Shown here piece after piece: positions 45,715-56,949 of a stretch of DNA of 64,000 nt; within the stretch, counting starts at the first letter, position 1; every line of letters starts with the position of its first letter. The notes beneath the pieces are model-generated. The model was not told the DNA's origin. It made no database searches and saw nothing but the letters and a program-made list of their open reading frames with translations. Location of the stretch: the NCBI GenBank assembly GCA_940671915.1, contig CALNVZ010000077.1, forward strand, positions 94,149-158,148, given 5' to 3'. This stretch comes from Paracentrotus lividus. Taxonomy: Eukaryota; Echinodermata; Echinoidea; Camarodonta; Echinidae. Position numbers and translations under genes: made by a program.

Positions 45715-46700
45715 GAATACAGCATACCAATAACATGATGGTATTTGTCAAAAAGAACACATACGGCAATACCATACATATGGTATTTGTGCAACAAACC
45801 CATACAGCAATACACATAAATGAGTATGGGGCAAAAAAACTATACAAATATCTGTATTTGCCAAAAACTACAATACATACATGGTATGCAATAAACAGCA
45901 AACAATAATATGTAGGCCAAAAAACCATATCAGGCAATACCATACATATGGTATTTGTGCAGACCAATCATATGGTGTGCCAAAAAACCATAAGAAATAC
46001 ATGACTATATGGTATTTGTGCCAAAAGACATAGTAACAGCAATACAAATACAATATGCTATTGATGCAAAAAACCATAGCCGAAATACATAACATATGTA
46101 TTTGTGCCAAACACCATACAGCATACCACTAACCATATGGTATTTGTGCACAAAAAACATAAGGCAATACCATACATATGGTATTTGTGCAAAAGAACCA
46201 TAACATTGTTCAAAACACATACAGCTATAATGGTAATTTGTCCAAAACCATACAAATATGAACTGGTATTTGTGCCAAAAAAAATATACAGAATAATAGA
46301 ACAAAATATGGATATTGTGCCAAAAAACACATACGCAATACCATACATATGGTATTTGTGCCAGAAAGGAAACTACAGCAATCATATCATATGGTATGTT
46401 GTGCCAGAAAAAGCTCGCAATACGCATACACTTTGGTTTTGTGCAAAAAACCATACAAGCAATACCATACATTGGGTAAATTTGTGGAAAAAAACAAGCC
46501 ATACAGCCAAGTAAACCATACATATGGTATTATTGTGTGCCAAAGAAAAAAAACATACATACAATACCATACATATGGTATTTGTGCCAAAAACCCACAG
46601 CAACTGCTTAGTATGTATTATGATGGTACCTTTTTCACACTGTGTGGTGATTTCCGTATGGTACTGTTCTATGGTATTTATATTGTACCCATAGAAATAC
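45715..46700. repeat. ATACCATACATATGGTAT palindromic array, part 2
   Basis: About 20 degenerate units of ~41 bp, each with ATACCATACATATGGTATTT then GTGCCAAAAAACCATA. Each unit has a palindromic core. Frames on either strand (Tyr/Ile/Trp-rich) are artefacts. Confidence 0.9.
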
Positions 46701-47363
46701 CATAGGAATACACACAAGGACATTCAGAAAATTCCATAATGAATAACCACAGGACATTCAGAAATACCAATAGGAATACAAAGGACATTTTTGTATTAAA
46801 GGGAGTGTTCAGTCCTGCTTGTCGGTCAATTATTATTTGCTATCATATTTTTTTTTTTTTTTTTGTTGTTGCTGGGGAGGGGGGGCAGGCACAAGTTGAC
46901 CTCTTTGATCCGTGCCCTGGAATTATCGAATAATGTTCAAGTAACTACTGCATGATATAGAAATCATAATGAATGAACTCTTTCCTTTTGATTACAAAAC
47001 TAACGAGATTAATAAGATCTGCTTTCATATAGACGGTTTTAATGTCGACGTTCATGGCAAGCAGAAAAATGGCTTCCCACAAGGGAGTGTCCTTGCCCCA
47101 CTGCTCTTCAACTGTACACTAATCACCAACCAGTACACCAATGTAAGAGTTTCTTGTGTGTGGACGACCTCTGCATTGCCTCACGTGAAACTTCCTATGA
47201 GAAGTCAAAATAACTTGTTTATAGCTGCAAATCCCTTTGCTAGTGAATTCTGAAAACAGTCAAATAAGTGTCTTTCACCTCTAAAAACAGCGTGCCAACG
47301 ACAATTAAGGATCAGATAATACGGAAACTATACATCAACTGCTCAAACATGTCCTGCGCTGAC
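46551..47363 (+). repeat. duplicated segment C, copy 2
   Basis: Counterpart of 44888-45689 with fewer indels. Confidence 0.9.
46969..47363 (+). pseudogene. non-LTR retrotransposon reverse transcriptase fragment
   Basis: The frame contains GFPQGSVLAPLLFN (47071-47112), the RT palm block typical of LINE enzymes (GxPQGSxLxPxLFN). In another frame, FLCVDDLCIA at 47151-47180 corresponds to the catalytic FxYADD block with the Asp pair (47163-47168) kept but Ala replaced by Val. VSFTSKNS follows, as in the 'FHLKNR' region. At least one frameshift separates the blocks, so no active enzyme is encoded. Downstream homology continues in segment D (LINE C-terminus). The clade (Jockey/CR1-like) cannot be settled by eye. 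Confidence 0.85.
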
Positions 47364-48204
47364 TACCTAAATTTGACATTACATTGTTCCTTACATATAA
47401 GAAGCATATTGCCACGACAAAGCAAAACTGGGCCAGGAATAACATCATAAAGAAGCTACTAACACCATTGTGGATAACCCTCCATATCCTCTATATATTA
47501 CAATCATGCAAATAGAGACTGGAATAAAGACACAGTTTACTTCACATCGAGGAATCCCTTGTTAGCTCTGCACACAATCGAAGACCATCCTACGGGGACC
47601 AGCCAACTCAATAAATGCCAAACAAATGTACAAAAGAATTTCTCTCATCAGGGATGAGCCATAGACACACCTAGTCATGCTGAACACCTTAGGACATGCA
47701 CAGGCACCGTCGGCCAGAGACAGTGTAAGGTCCTAACGGAAATGGGGATACAGCGAAGATGGACAAACTAAGTGTGAGTGTGGGAAAGAGCAAACCAAGG
47801 AACACTTCCTTCGGGTATGCCGCCTACCTGATGGAACTCTGTAACCTTTGTAAGACATAGAGATTTAACGCAAGCACAGTCCTGTAATAAACACCGGTCA
47901 GTGTTATTCAAATTTAAAGCGAAAATATTGTTATGGTCTTAAGATTGAATTGTGGAAGGAACTGTCTCTTAGTAATAGGGAAAGGTTGATAACAATTTGA
48001 AGAGCAATCCTTTGTAGTGGAAATTTCTACTACATATTCTATTTAAATACCATGAAAATAATTTGAAAGCTCATGATAATTTGTTCATCTTTCCCACTAC
48101 ATCACATTATCTTTAAGGTAGTGAACGAATGCAGAAGAAGTAGGCTCAATGGTCAGATGGTAAAACACTGTATGAAAAGTGCCTATTGTACATGCAGATG
48201 AGGT

Positions 48205-48270
48205 GCGTGCGTGCGTGTTGTCGTGTGTATGTGTGGTGTGTGTGGGTGGGTGGTGTGGTGTGAGCATGTG
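48205..48270. repeat. GT/GTGCGT microsatellite (segment D copy 1)
   Basis: GTGCGTGCGTGTTG followed by GTGTGTGGTGTGTGTGGGTG. Confidence 0.85.
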
Positions 48271-48519
48271 TGCATGTGTTTCGTTGCTGCCCAAATGTTA
48301 GTTTTTTCTGCTTGTGCCTACATACCTGTGGTAAAAGACCGCAATCATCCTTAAAGTTTATTATTTTTCATGTGACTATTTTTTCACAGACCTTGTTCAA
48401 AGTCAAGTGGAAAAACGGAATTTTTTTCCAACATGAAATTAATGGGCATCCATCATAATAATATTTTGGGCTTTGAAATAATTTAAAAAAGTTATGAAGG
48501 ATATCTGAACCACAGTTTA

Positions 48520-48885
48520 CACTTGTTTGACTTAAGTTGATGAAATAATGGCATATAAGGTTGCAAACTTCATAATTAATTAGTTTCAAAACATTAAATT
48601 TATTATTTTCTTAAATTCTAATGCTTTTCTAGCAATTATAACATGATTTTATTGTGGTGCGAAATTAGGAGGCCATTATGACGGTAAAAGTGGATACAAC
48701 CAGGGAAGAGTGGAGACAGAAGCTCAAAAATTGTTAATTTGGCGGCCATTTTGTTTATGCAAATTAGGTGGTGAAAACGTGAGAATCGGCTTGGGAACGG
48801 TCTTATCAGATTCAGCCACCTGAAGTATGCGAAATAGACTGGTTCCAAACTTTTACCTAAAAATGCTTCTAAAAGCTTATAAGGC
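48520..48885 (-). repeat. single inverted copy of the ~380-bp repeat
   Basis: Reverse complement matches the 36.2-37.4 kb units (AGACTGGTTCCAAACTTTTA, TTTTGTTTATGCAAATTAGG, GGCCATTATGACGG). Confidence 0.75.
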
Positions 48886-48999
48886 CTCTTTTTAGAAATG
48901 GCTCTAGACTATATCATCGGAAAGAGACATGCAATGATTACTAAATCAGCTTGTTCATCAGTAATTGGTATTCATCAGAAGAAACAATAATGAGGAAGA

Positions 49000-49640
49000 T
49001 CTACCTAAATTTGACATTACATTGTTCCCTTACATATAAGAAGCATATTGCCACGACAAAGCAAAACTAGGAGCCAGGAATAACATCATAAAGAAGCTAG
49101 CTAACACCAGATTGGGATAACCCCTCCATATCCTCTATATAATTACAATCATGCCAAATAGAGACTGGAATCAAGACACAGTTTACTTCACTCCGAGGAA
49201 TCCCTTGTTAGCTCTGCACACAATCGAAGACCATCTACGTGGACCAGCCACCTCAAATAAATGCCAAACAAATGTACAAAAGAATCTCTCTCATCAGGTT
49301 CTGATGAGCCATAGCACACCTAGTCATGCCTGAACCACCTTAGGACATGCACAGGCACCGTCGGCACAGGACAGTGTAAGGTCCTAACGGAAAATGGGGA
49401 TACAGCGAAGATGGACAAACTAAGTGTGAGTGTGGGAAAGAGCAAACCAAGGAACACCTTCCTTCTGGTATGCGCCTACCTGATGGAACTCTGTACCCTT
49501 GTAGACCTGAAAGAGTTTAACCCCAGAGCACAGTCCTGTAATAAACACCGGTCAGTGTTATTCAAATTTAAAGCGAAAATATTGTTATGGTCTTAAGATT
49601 GAATTGTGGAAGGAACTGTCTCTTAGTAATAGGGAAAGGT
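49000..49640 (+). pseudogene. LINE ORF2 C-terminal remnant and 3' end
   Basis: Frame pieces resemble the C-terminus of LINE ORF2 proteins: KHIATTKQN..ARNNIIKKL (about 49040-49100), WGYSEDGQTKCECGKEQTKEH (about 49395-49455) with the CxC...H...C pattern, LVCAYLMELCTLVDLKEF, and KHRSVLFKFKAKILLWS just before the tail. Frames change several times. Together with 46969-47363 it probably represents one broken LINE once the duplications are collapsed. A similar protein end occurs at 63208-63417 on the other strand. Confidence 0.7.
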
Positions 49641-49856
49641 TGATAACAATTTGAAGAGCAATCCTTTGTAGTGGAAATTTCTACTACAATATTCTATTTA
49701 AATACCATGAAAATAATTTGAAAGCTCATGATAATTTGTTCATCTTTCCCACTACATCACATTATCTTTAAGGTAGTGACACGAATGGCAGAAGAAGTAG
49801 GCTCAATGGTCAGATGGTAAACACTTTGTATGAAAGTGCCTATTGTACATGCAGAT

Positions 49857-49925
49857 GAGTGCGTGCGTGCGTGTTCGTGCGTGTGTATGTGTGTGTGTGT
49901 GTGGGTGGGTGGGTGTGGTGTGAGC
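49857..49925. repeat. GT/GTGCGT microsatellite (segment D copy 2)
   Basis: GTGCGTGCGTGCGTGTTCGT then (GT)n and GGGTGGGTGGGTG. Confidence 0.85.
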
Positions 49926-50194
49926 ATGTGTGCATGTGTTTCCGTTGCTGCCCAAATGTTAGTTTTTTCTGCTTGTGCCTACATACCTGTGGTAAAAGAC
50001 CGCAATCATCCTTAAAGTTTATTATTTTTCATGTGACTATTTTTCACAGACCTTGTTCAAAGTCAAGTGGAAAAACAAGGAATTTTTTTTCCAACAATGA
50101 AATTAATGGGCATCCATCATAAAATAATATTATTGGGGCTTTGAAATAATTTAAAAATGTTATGAAGGATATCTGAACCACAGTTTACACTTGT

Positions 50195-50575
50195 TTGACT
50201 TAAGTTGATGAAATAATGGCATATAAGGTTGCAAACTTGCATAATTAATTAGTTTCAAAACATTAAATTTATTATTTTCTTAAATTCTAATGCTTATTCT
50301 AGCAATTTAACATGATATTTATTGTGAGTGCGAAATTAGGAGGCCATTATGACGGTAAAAAGTGGATACAACCAGGGAAGAGTGGAGACAGAAGCTCAAA
50401 AATTGTTAATTTGGCGGCCATTTTGTTTATGCAAATTAGGTGGTGAAAACGTGAGAAATCGGCTTGGGAACCGGTCTTATCAGATTCAGCACACCTGAAG
50501 TATGCGAAATAGACTGGTTCCCAACTTTTACCTAAAAATGCTTCTAAAAGCTTATAGAGGCCTCTTTTTTAGAAA
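50195..50575 (-). repeat. inverted ~380-bp repeat (segment D copy 2)
   Basis: Counterpart of 48520-48885; same relation to the 36.2-37.4 kb tandem units. Confidence 0.75.
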
Positions 50576-50640
50576 TGGCTCTAGACTATATCATGGAAAG
50601 ACATGCATGATACAATATATCGCTTGTTCATGTATTGGTA

Positions 50641-51485
50641 TGTCATAGGAACAATATGAGGACAAGTTGAGTAAGTTTTTAGAAAAATGCAACTTTCTCT
50701 ACCACAACTATACTTGGGCTTTAAGCAGTGGTGGGAGCAGGATATGCTGAACTGTGTGTTAGAAGAAATCCATGTGGGATGCACAGCCTTGACAAACTTT
50801 TGGTAGTTTTTGGTGTCATCATGGAATCTGGGCATGCAGGCCGGGTGAAGACTCCTCTACAGCTCCCACTATGATGTGATAATTTTGTACTCTTTTCCTT
50901 AAATGTTTTCTTGTTGTCACAAATTAGGGCATGGAACAAGTATTGAAAAGCTACACATATAGATTAATGGTATTACAAGAAATGACTATATTTCGACCTC
51001 TTATCAGCCAAGCTTGTAATTAATTATTTGGACTATTATATGTTTGTGTCAATTATACATTTTGATCTCCTTCCACAGCAAAGAAGGCAGGATGGTAAAA
51101 TTTATGATTCTTTTGTTAAAAGTTATGATGTGAGTTGGTATTGTTCATAGAGCAAATATATATGGAGGTTAATTAGAGCAGTAATTTATGGTTTCCTTTG
51201 AGAAAATGGAAAGGAAGTTACCGTTGATAAAAACCTCCTTCACATCTTTTCAAAAGTTTTCATGAATTAGCAATGAATGTTTTTCCGTTTATCGAATACC
51301 AAGTTATTGTTCCACAATTCTGACTATGACCCGTCATTTTTTATTTAATAAATTTAGTCCAAACTCGGGTCACTTTTTGTTGTTTGTGCAGACCCACGTA
51401 TAGTGATTTGCGTAGAGAATAAAAAACTAAGAGTCATATCCAATGAAATTCATATTTATCAGCCTACCCCGCCAATGAAATCTGG
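50641..51485. other. no secure feature
   Basis: A minus-strand frame at 50581-50835 (HDDTKNYQKFVKAVHPTWIS) has protein-like composition but no family I recognise. The rest is AT-rich and non-coding. Confidence 0.3.
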
Positions 51486-51944
51486 ACCGTGAATGGATGG
51501 ATATTGGTTGCATACACTTCCAAAACAGGAATTCCCTCACATTTGATCGATTATACCATGGCAAAGAAGTAAAAATCACAGTTTGGGCAATTTTTGCTGC
51601 ATGCTCATTCAACCGTGAAATTTGAAGCAAATTTCGTTTCCGTATGTTGGGAAGCACGGTTTGTATACATTCTGACGTGTAAATTGTTTAAAATCTGAAA
51701 ATGGGTCCGATATCATTGAATCAATGTTGTGATTTTAGGCTTGTGAACTTAAAAAAATGACATTGTTGCATTCAACCATTAATCACTGAAGCATGACTTG
51801 ATGATTTTTCCTAAAATTCGCTCCTATGGTAGCTAATTAAATTCCCTACATGAACATATAAATAGATTTTTAAAATTCTTCCTGGTTAAAAGATTATTGA
51901 TATCTGAAATAGAGGGAACTTTCTTTTTGTGTTGTGTTTAGTTT
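51486..51944 (+). mobile_element. half copy of large foldback element
   Basis: Matches 40205-40648: GTGAATGGATGGATATTGGT through GATATCTGAAATAGAGGGAA and CTTTTTGTGTTGTGTTTA. More diverged than the 6.6-kb copy. Confidence 0.75.
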
Positions 51945-52666
51945 TAGACTTTTGTCACCTGCCTCTGGAAATATTTTATGACATTGTATGAAAGCAGATG
52001 AAAAATAACAGAATAAGATTTCACAACTCGGCAAGTCCAGAAGTTTACTGTTATTTTATTTTGATAATGTGTAGATTATTTCTGAGTCACCCAATGGGCA
52101 ATTCCATGAATTATTGGATATTTTTCAAAAAAAGAAGTCTCTCTCCTTCCTTCATTATTTGATTCATCACCAATCTAATACAATGGATGGTCATAAATGA
52201 CAAAGATCTCTCAAATTCAGTTTGAAAAAAATAAAAATTACACTACAAAAACTGAAAAATGATATAAAAGCATCTTCATGTAAAAGCCAACCTTAGAATA
52301 AAGCGTACCATAAAGTGCAAAGAAACTGATAATGGAATTGCCCCAATGTTTATGCAGAGGCCACTAAATTATGTGGGAATGCTTTGTGGTAGAACTTTTA
52401 GAACACAAATAGCGCTACCATGGTGGCAAAAAATGTCTTCTCTTCTTCCAGTTGTTAGTGAACATTTTTCATAAATCACTTAAACTTTTGTAATGCAGGT
52501 CACTGGATTTCAAGGGGTTGGCTTAATAGAACACATTCTTCTTTGTCCTTAAGAATGCAAATTGCTTCTTGTACAATACTGGTTCCTCGGCCAGAAACTT
52601 TTAAGATGTTTAAAAAAGAAAATGTTTGAATTGTACAGATTCCATTATCAAGACACGATAGCCTTA
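51945..52666. other. no recognised feature
   Basis: AT-rich sequence left of the Tc1 element; no frame or repeat recognised. Confidence 0.45.
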
Positions 52667-54200
52667 TACAGCTCAAACAATTATTTGTACACCTTTCAAA
52701 TTGCTACTTCAAAGCAAATTAAATAAAAACTACTAAAAATTAGACCCCAAAAAGTGACTGCATTGTAGAATATACATGAACCCTTTGAACCTAAGTAAAT
52801 TTTCCACCCTCAAAACAATTATTTGTACAGTTTCCCTTTTAAGTCCATTTTCCCTGTTTATAGATCTTAAATACTCATAAGAATGGCTTATCATACAAAG
52901 GGGATTAATCTGCATATTGTTAAACAGCGGGAATGTCTCCTGGGGTTCCTCGCATAACAAAAGGTCCAAAAGACTTTTATTTTACCATTCAACCCTGGTT
53001 AATCCTTATTGATGACAGAAACATGCCTGAAATAGCAACATCTTTTGAAGTTATTGTGTACAACTTAGTTTTCTTTACGATGGATCTTTTCATACCCTCC
53101 TGTTGACATGTAGTATCTGTGACCATTTACTACAGTCATTGGAAGGGTCAGTTGTAGTTTTTCAACATGGCCAAGACCTGTGAAGTACCAAGAGCCTCGA
53201 CGGAATTAAAGAGTTGTGAAGTTCCACAAAGATGGAGTTTCTGTACATAAGATAGCATGAAGACTTGATATGAAGCATACAGCAGAGCAGTATATGATCC
53301 AAAAATTCAAGAAGACAGGTAGAGTTGAAAAGAAGAAGGGAAGAGGAAGGAAGAGAGTGACATCTTCAAGGACAGACAGGTACATCAAAGAGGGTTTGTG
53401 TTGAGAGACCGGAAGTTGTCTGCAAAGCAACTTGTCGAGCAGGTTGAAGCAAGTACAGGCACTAAGGTTTCCACTAAAACAATCAGGAACAGACTGAGAG
53501 AACGTGGATTGCATGGCAGCATTCCTCGTAAGAAGCCATTCATCAGTCAGAAGAACAAGATGAAACGCCTGAACTTCGCCAGGGAACATATTGACAAGCC
53601 TGCTAGATTCTGGAAACTTGTGCTTTGGTCTGACCAGTCCAAATTCCATTATGATCGGTTCAGATGGTCGTCAGCGAGTGTGGCGTACTTCGAAGGAGGA
53701 ATTAATACAGCCCTAAGTGCTTGAAATCAACTGCCAAGCATGGAGGTGGAAACATGTTGGTGTGGTGTGGTATGGCTTCTGCTGGCGTAGGCAACCTCCA
53801 CTTCATTGAGGGAATCATGAATGCCAACCTGTATAAGAGCATCCTTTCACACCAGATGATGCCATCTGCTGCCAAACTGCTTGGATGCCATTTTGTTTTC
53901 CAACATGATAACGATCCCAAGCACACGGCAAAACTTGTGACAGCATTTCTGGCCAAGAAGAAGGTATCTGTGCTCAAATGGCCCCCGCAGAGTCCGGATT
54001 TGAATCCAATAGAGAATCTCTGGAATGAAATGGAGAGAAATCACCCAATGAATCCCCCCAGCAACAAAGAAGACCTGAAAGCCACGCTTCAGCAAGCATG
54101 GAGCAGCCTGGATCCTGCCATATGTGAGAAACTGGTTGATAGTATGCCCAGGAGACTGCGTGCCGTTATTGACGCCAAAGGAGGACCCACCAAGTACTAG
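52667..54200 (+). mobile_element. Tc1-family transposon, right end missing
   Basis: The left end is placed at TACAGCTCAAACAATTATTT (52667). CAATTATTTGTAC occurs at 52677-52689 and again at 52816-52828, 139 bp apart, the IR/DR layout of the Tc1 subgroup with two transposase sites in each long terminal repeat. The transposase pseudogene follows. I found no complementary GTACAAATAATTG sequence after the coding region, so the 3' TIR seems lost. A GGCCCGTATTCTGCTACGGA sequence begins 21 bp after the stop and may belong to another element. Confidence 0.75.
53168..54200 (+). pseudogene. Tc1-like transposase (DD34E), frameshifted
   Basis: Cut-and-paste transposase remnant. From ATG at 53168 (MAKT) the N-terminal helix-turn-helix is broken by stops (frame KFHKDGVSVHKIA, stop, RLDMKHTAEQ) and continues KKTGRVEKKKGRGRKR (GRPR-like hook) before another stop near 53400. 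The next block, KLSAKQLVEQVEASTGTKVS to WKLVLWSDQSKF, holds the first catalytic Asp (53632-53634). A short region at 53660-53720 carries two or more frameshifts. The last block has QHDNDPKHTA (second Asp 53907-53909) and SPDLNPIENLW (Glu 54012-54014) with 34 residues between, the Tc1 DD34E signature, ending GGPTKY-stop. All catalytic residues survive but the gene cannot make one protein. Confidence 0.93.
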
Positions 54201-54946
54201 AAAGAGAAAAGAACTCATAGGCCCGTATTCTGCTACGGAGTTTAGAGTTGTGCTGTCGCACCAAAATAGTACGGATTTTGAAACGAGAATGCAACGCTGG
54301 TTTGCACGCTTCTCTATGAAGCGTCAGTGAAGCGTGCGTCTAATCGTACAAATGTAGACTCGGATGACGTCATTCGAGATCATATCTGTACAAACATTTG
54401 TAAAGAATTCTAAACGAGGGGAATAGGTGGTTTAGAATTTGATATGGCTTTGAGAGTTTTATGTCGGAGGAAGCTAATTTATCTATTTTCTCGTTAACTT
54501 GAAGTTAAATGTTGTTAAAACTTTGCTTAAAAATGAGATGCATATTGCACTAGTTTGAGACTAATTTGAGACTGGTTTGAAATGACTTTGAATGTTTTTA
54601 GTCGAGCAGACGTCTCAAAGACGTCCCCGAGATATTCCCGCGACAGAAAAAAAAAAATTAAAATTTTGCGCATGCATGAAGCGTGATGTTGGATTCAAAT
54701 TCAACATTTCAATGCTTTTGGCTAAATATGGACACTTAACATTTGTGAAATAAAAAATCAGTGGAGCTATTTAGGAGATTACTTCAAAAGAATAAAACTA
54801 TGAACAGATAATTTATTATATATTGTATATTTAATATTATATCTATCTTTTATGTTTTATATTGTGAGAAAAAAAGTAAACTGCAGCAGCAGGTCAACCA
54901 CTTAAAATTATGACAATGCTTTTCTGATCAGAAAACACACACAAAA

Positions 54947-54977
<31 letters not shown>

Positions 54978-55329
54978 CAAAAACAAAACATAAACAACAA
55001 AACAAACGAACAAACAAAACAACCCCCCCCCCCGGAAAAAAACAAAACAAAACAAAACAAACAAACGATTAAAAAAAAAAGCCTGGTCGTATCATTATTG
55101 CAAGAGTAACGGTCCGGATCATATTAGCCAATTAAGCCTTGGTTACACCAGAACCGAATCAGCAGCAAATCCAGCGAATTCGGGAGCATTTTGTTCTCCC
55201 TGCCCGAATGAGCAAAAATTCGGGAGGGATTCTAGAACATTCATGGAGGGATTAGGCTCATTTTGAAATGTTCAAAACCAGCTGAATACCCTCAAAAATA
55301 CTCCAGAATGTGTCCCGCGATGTGAGTTA
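54201..55329. other. non-coding stretch
   Basis: Contains a lone GACGTCTC fragment (54605-54650, AGCAGACGTCTCAAAGACGT) related to the 55.3-kb foldbacks, and the CAAAA microsatellite. No gene. Confidence 0.45.
54943..55062. repeat. (CAAAA)n microsatellite with poly-C interruption
   Basis: AAAACAAAACAAAACAAAAC repeats, interrupted by CCCCCCCCCCCCC. Confidence 0.9.
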
Positions 55330-55566
55330 GGGTGTTATCTCACTTTGCGGAGACGTCTCCGCGACAGAATAGAAATTTCGTCTCCATGACGAATAAATAG
55401 AATTAGAGACGTCTCCGAGACGTCTCCGCGACATTTTTTTATGAAAAAAAATCCGTCTCCGAAATTCTGGAGTCGACTCGGAGACGTCTGTAATACAATT
55501 TATCTGTCAAGGAGACGAAATTTCTATTCTGTCGCGGAGACGTCTCCGCGACGTGAGAAAGCACCC
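55330..55566. mobile_element. GACGTCTC-rich foldback MITE 1
   Basis: GGGTGTTATCTCACTTTGCG at the left faces GTGAGAAAGCACCC at the right, with GGAGACGTCTCCGCGACAGA and TAGAAATTTCGTCTCC mirrored as TCTGTCGCGGAGACGTCTCC. The whole element folds on itself. Several copies of the palindrome GAGACGTCTC lie inside. Confidence 0.8.
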
Positions 55567-55701
55567 ATACCACCCATAGGTAGGGGAATCATTATGTGCC
55601 TTTCAGGTAAGTAATTTATTCAAAGGGGAATAAAACCATTGTCCTTTTTCAGCTGAAAATTTCCAAGCTTGTTAATTGTTCCCATCCCAGGCCACTGAAT
55701 C

Positions 55702-56020
55702 GTTAGGGTGCTATCTCACTTTGCGGAGATGTCTGTGCATCAGAATAAAAATCTGTCTCCACTACGGATAAAAAGTATTAGAGACGTCTCGGAGACGTCT
55801 CCGCGGCAGTTTATGAAAAAAGTCTGAAGTAGTCCCAAATCCGTCTCCGAAAATTAGGAGACGTGTCTGAGACGTCTCCGAGACGTCTCCGCGACAATTT
55901 ATTAAAAAAAAAAAAAAAATCTGAAGTAGTCCCAAATCCGTCTCCGATTTTCAGGAGACGTCCCAGAGACGTCTCCGCGACAATTGAAGAAAAAAAAAAA
56001 AAAAAATTAGTGAGATGCTA
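55702..56020. mobile_element. GACGTCTC-rich foldback MITE 2
   Basis: Starts GTTAGGGTGCTATCTCACTT, as in element 1, and ends TTAGTGAGATGCTAGC. It contains repeated GAGACGTCTCCGCGRCA units separated by poly-A stretches and CTGAAGTAGTCCCAAATCCG, repeated twice. Confidence 0.7.
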
Positions 56021-56186
56021 GCTGTTTCGGCGGAAAAAACACAAAATATTTTGTGAAGGGTGTCGTCTGCTAAAAAGTAAACTGTGTGCTCCGCAATTAA
56101 ACAACTGTCTGCACAATGACAGCTAGTCTTGTGATGTTATAATAAATGATCTGATTTGCTGCAGCATACAAAATAAGTTAGGTGGA

Positions 56187-56949
56187 TTCACACCTGCCCG
56201 ATCTGGAAAAGTTCCCGTAATCTCTGATCGGGTATTCTTACCCCGATTACAAATTACGCGTAATTTTGCAAGTGTGAAACCAAACTACGCGTAATATTCC
56301 CGAAGATAAATTCCCGTAAATTAGAAGGTACGTCGTCGAAACTACGCGTATAGTTTCGCCAAGTTCGTGGGACCTTTTGCAGTGTGAACATAAATTACGG
56401 GAACTTTCTATTCCCCCTTTCTTTTTCTTATGTATTTCTTTGTTTTTCCTTCTTTCATCTCTTTCCTTATGTATTTCTTTGTTTTCCTTCTTTCTTCTCT
56501 TGCCTTATATATTTCTTTATTTTTCGGCCTTGATCTTTCTCTTTCCTTATGTATTTCTTTGTTTTTCCTTCTTTCCCCGCGTAGTTTCGCCAAGGTCGTG
56601 GGACCTTTTGTAGTGTGAACATAAATTACGGGAACTGTCTATTCCCCCTTTCTTTTTCTTATGTATTTCTTTGTTTTTCCTTCTTTCATCTCTTTCCTTA
56701 TGTATTTCTTTGTTTTCCTTCTTTCTTCTCTTGCCTTATATATTTCTTTATTTTTCGGCCTTGATCTTTCTCTTTCCTTATGTATTTCTTTGTTTTTCTT
56801 ATTTCTTCCCTTGTTTATAACTTCAGGTATTTTCCCTGGAAAAAGACGGTTCGGGCAGGTGTGAACAAAAAGCACAATTTACGGGTATTTTGGTGATTGA
56901 AACAGTTCTCGTAAATTACGAGAATTTTTCCTGATCGGGTAGGTGTGAA
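56187..56949. mobile_element. MITE with TTCACACCTGCCCGATC ends
   Basis: TTCACACCTGCCCGATC (56187-56203) faces GATCGGGTAGGTGTGAA (56933-56949). Internal motifs AATTACGGG/CCCGTAA are repeated in both orientations. It has captured the pyrimidine-rich minisatellite of the window's start and holds it as a ~235-bp tandem duplication (TTTCGCCAAG..GACCTTTTG..GTGTGAACATAAATTACGGG at 56350 and 56584). No gene. Confidence 0.75.

Larger units (their letters stand above)
47365..48985 (+). repeat. duplicated segment D, copy 1
   Basis: Direct repeat of 48998-50640, starting CTACCTAAATTTGACATTAC. The last ~80 bp (CTAAATCAGCTTGTTCATCA) is a garbled version of the copy 2 sequence. Likely a further unresolved assembly overlap. 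Confidence 0.9.
48998..50640 (+). repeat. duplicated segment D, copy 2
   Basis: Counterpart of 47365-48985. Where the two differ in the LINE C-terminal coding part (49000-49600), this copy keeps longer frames. Confidence 0.9.

Noticed and set aside
44370..46723. Many 60-170 residue Tyr/Trp/Ile-rich frames resembling membrane proteins
   Set aside because: Translations of the ATACCATACATATGGTAT array; composition follows the DNA repeat.
53206..53649. 147-residue minus-strand frame
   Set aside because: Antisense shadow of the Tc1 transposase coding sequence.
53702..54218. Minus-strand frames of 91 and 123 residues
   Set aside because: Antisense shadows of the Tc1 catalytic domain.
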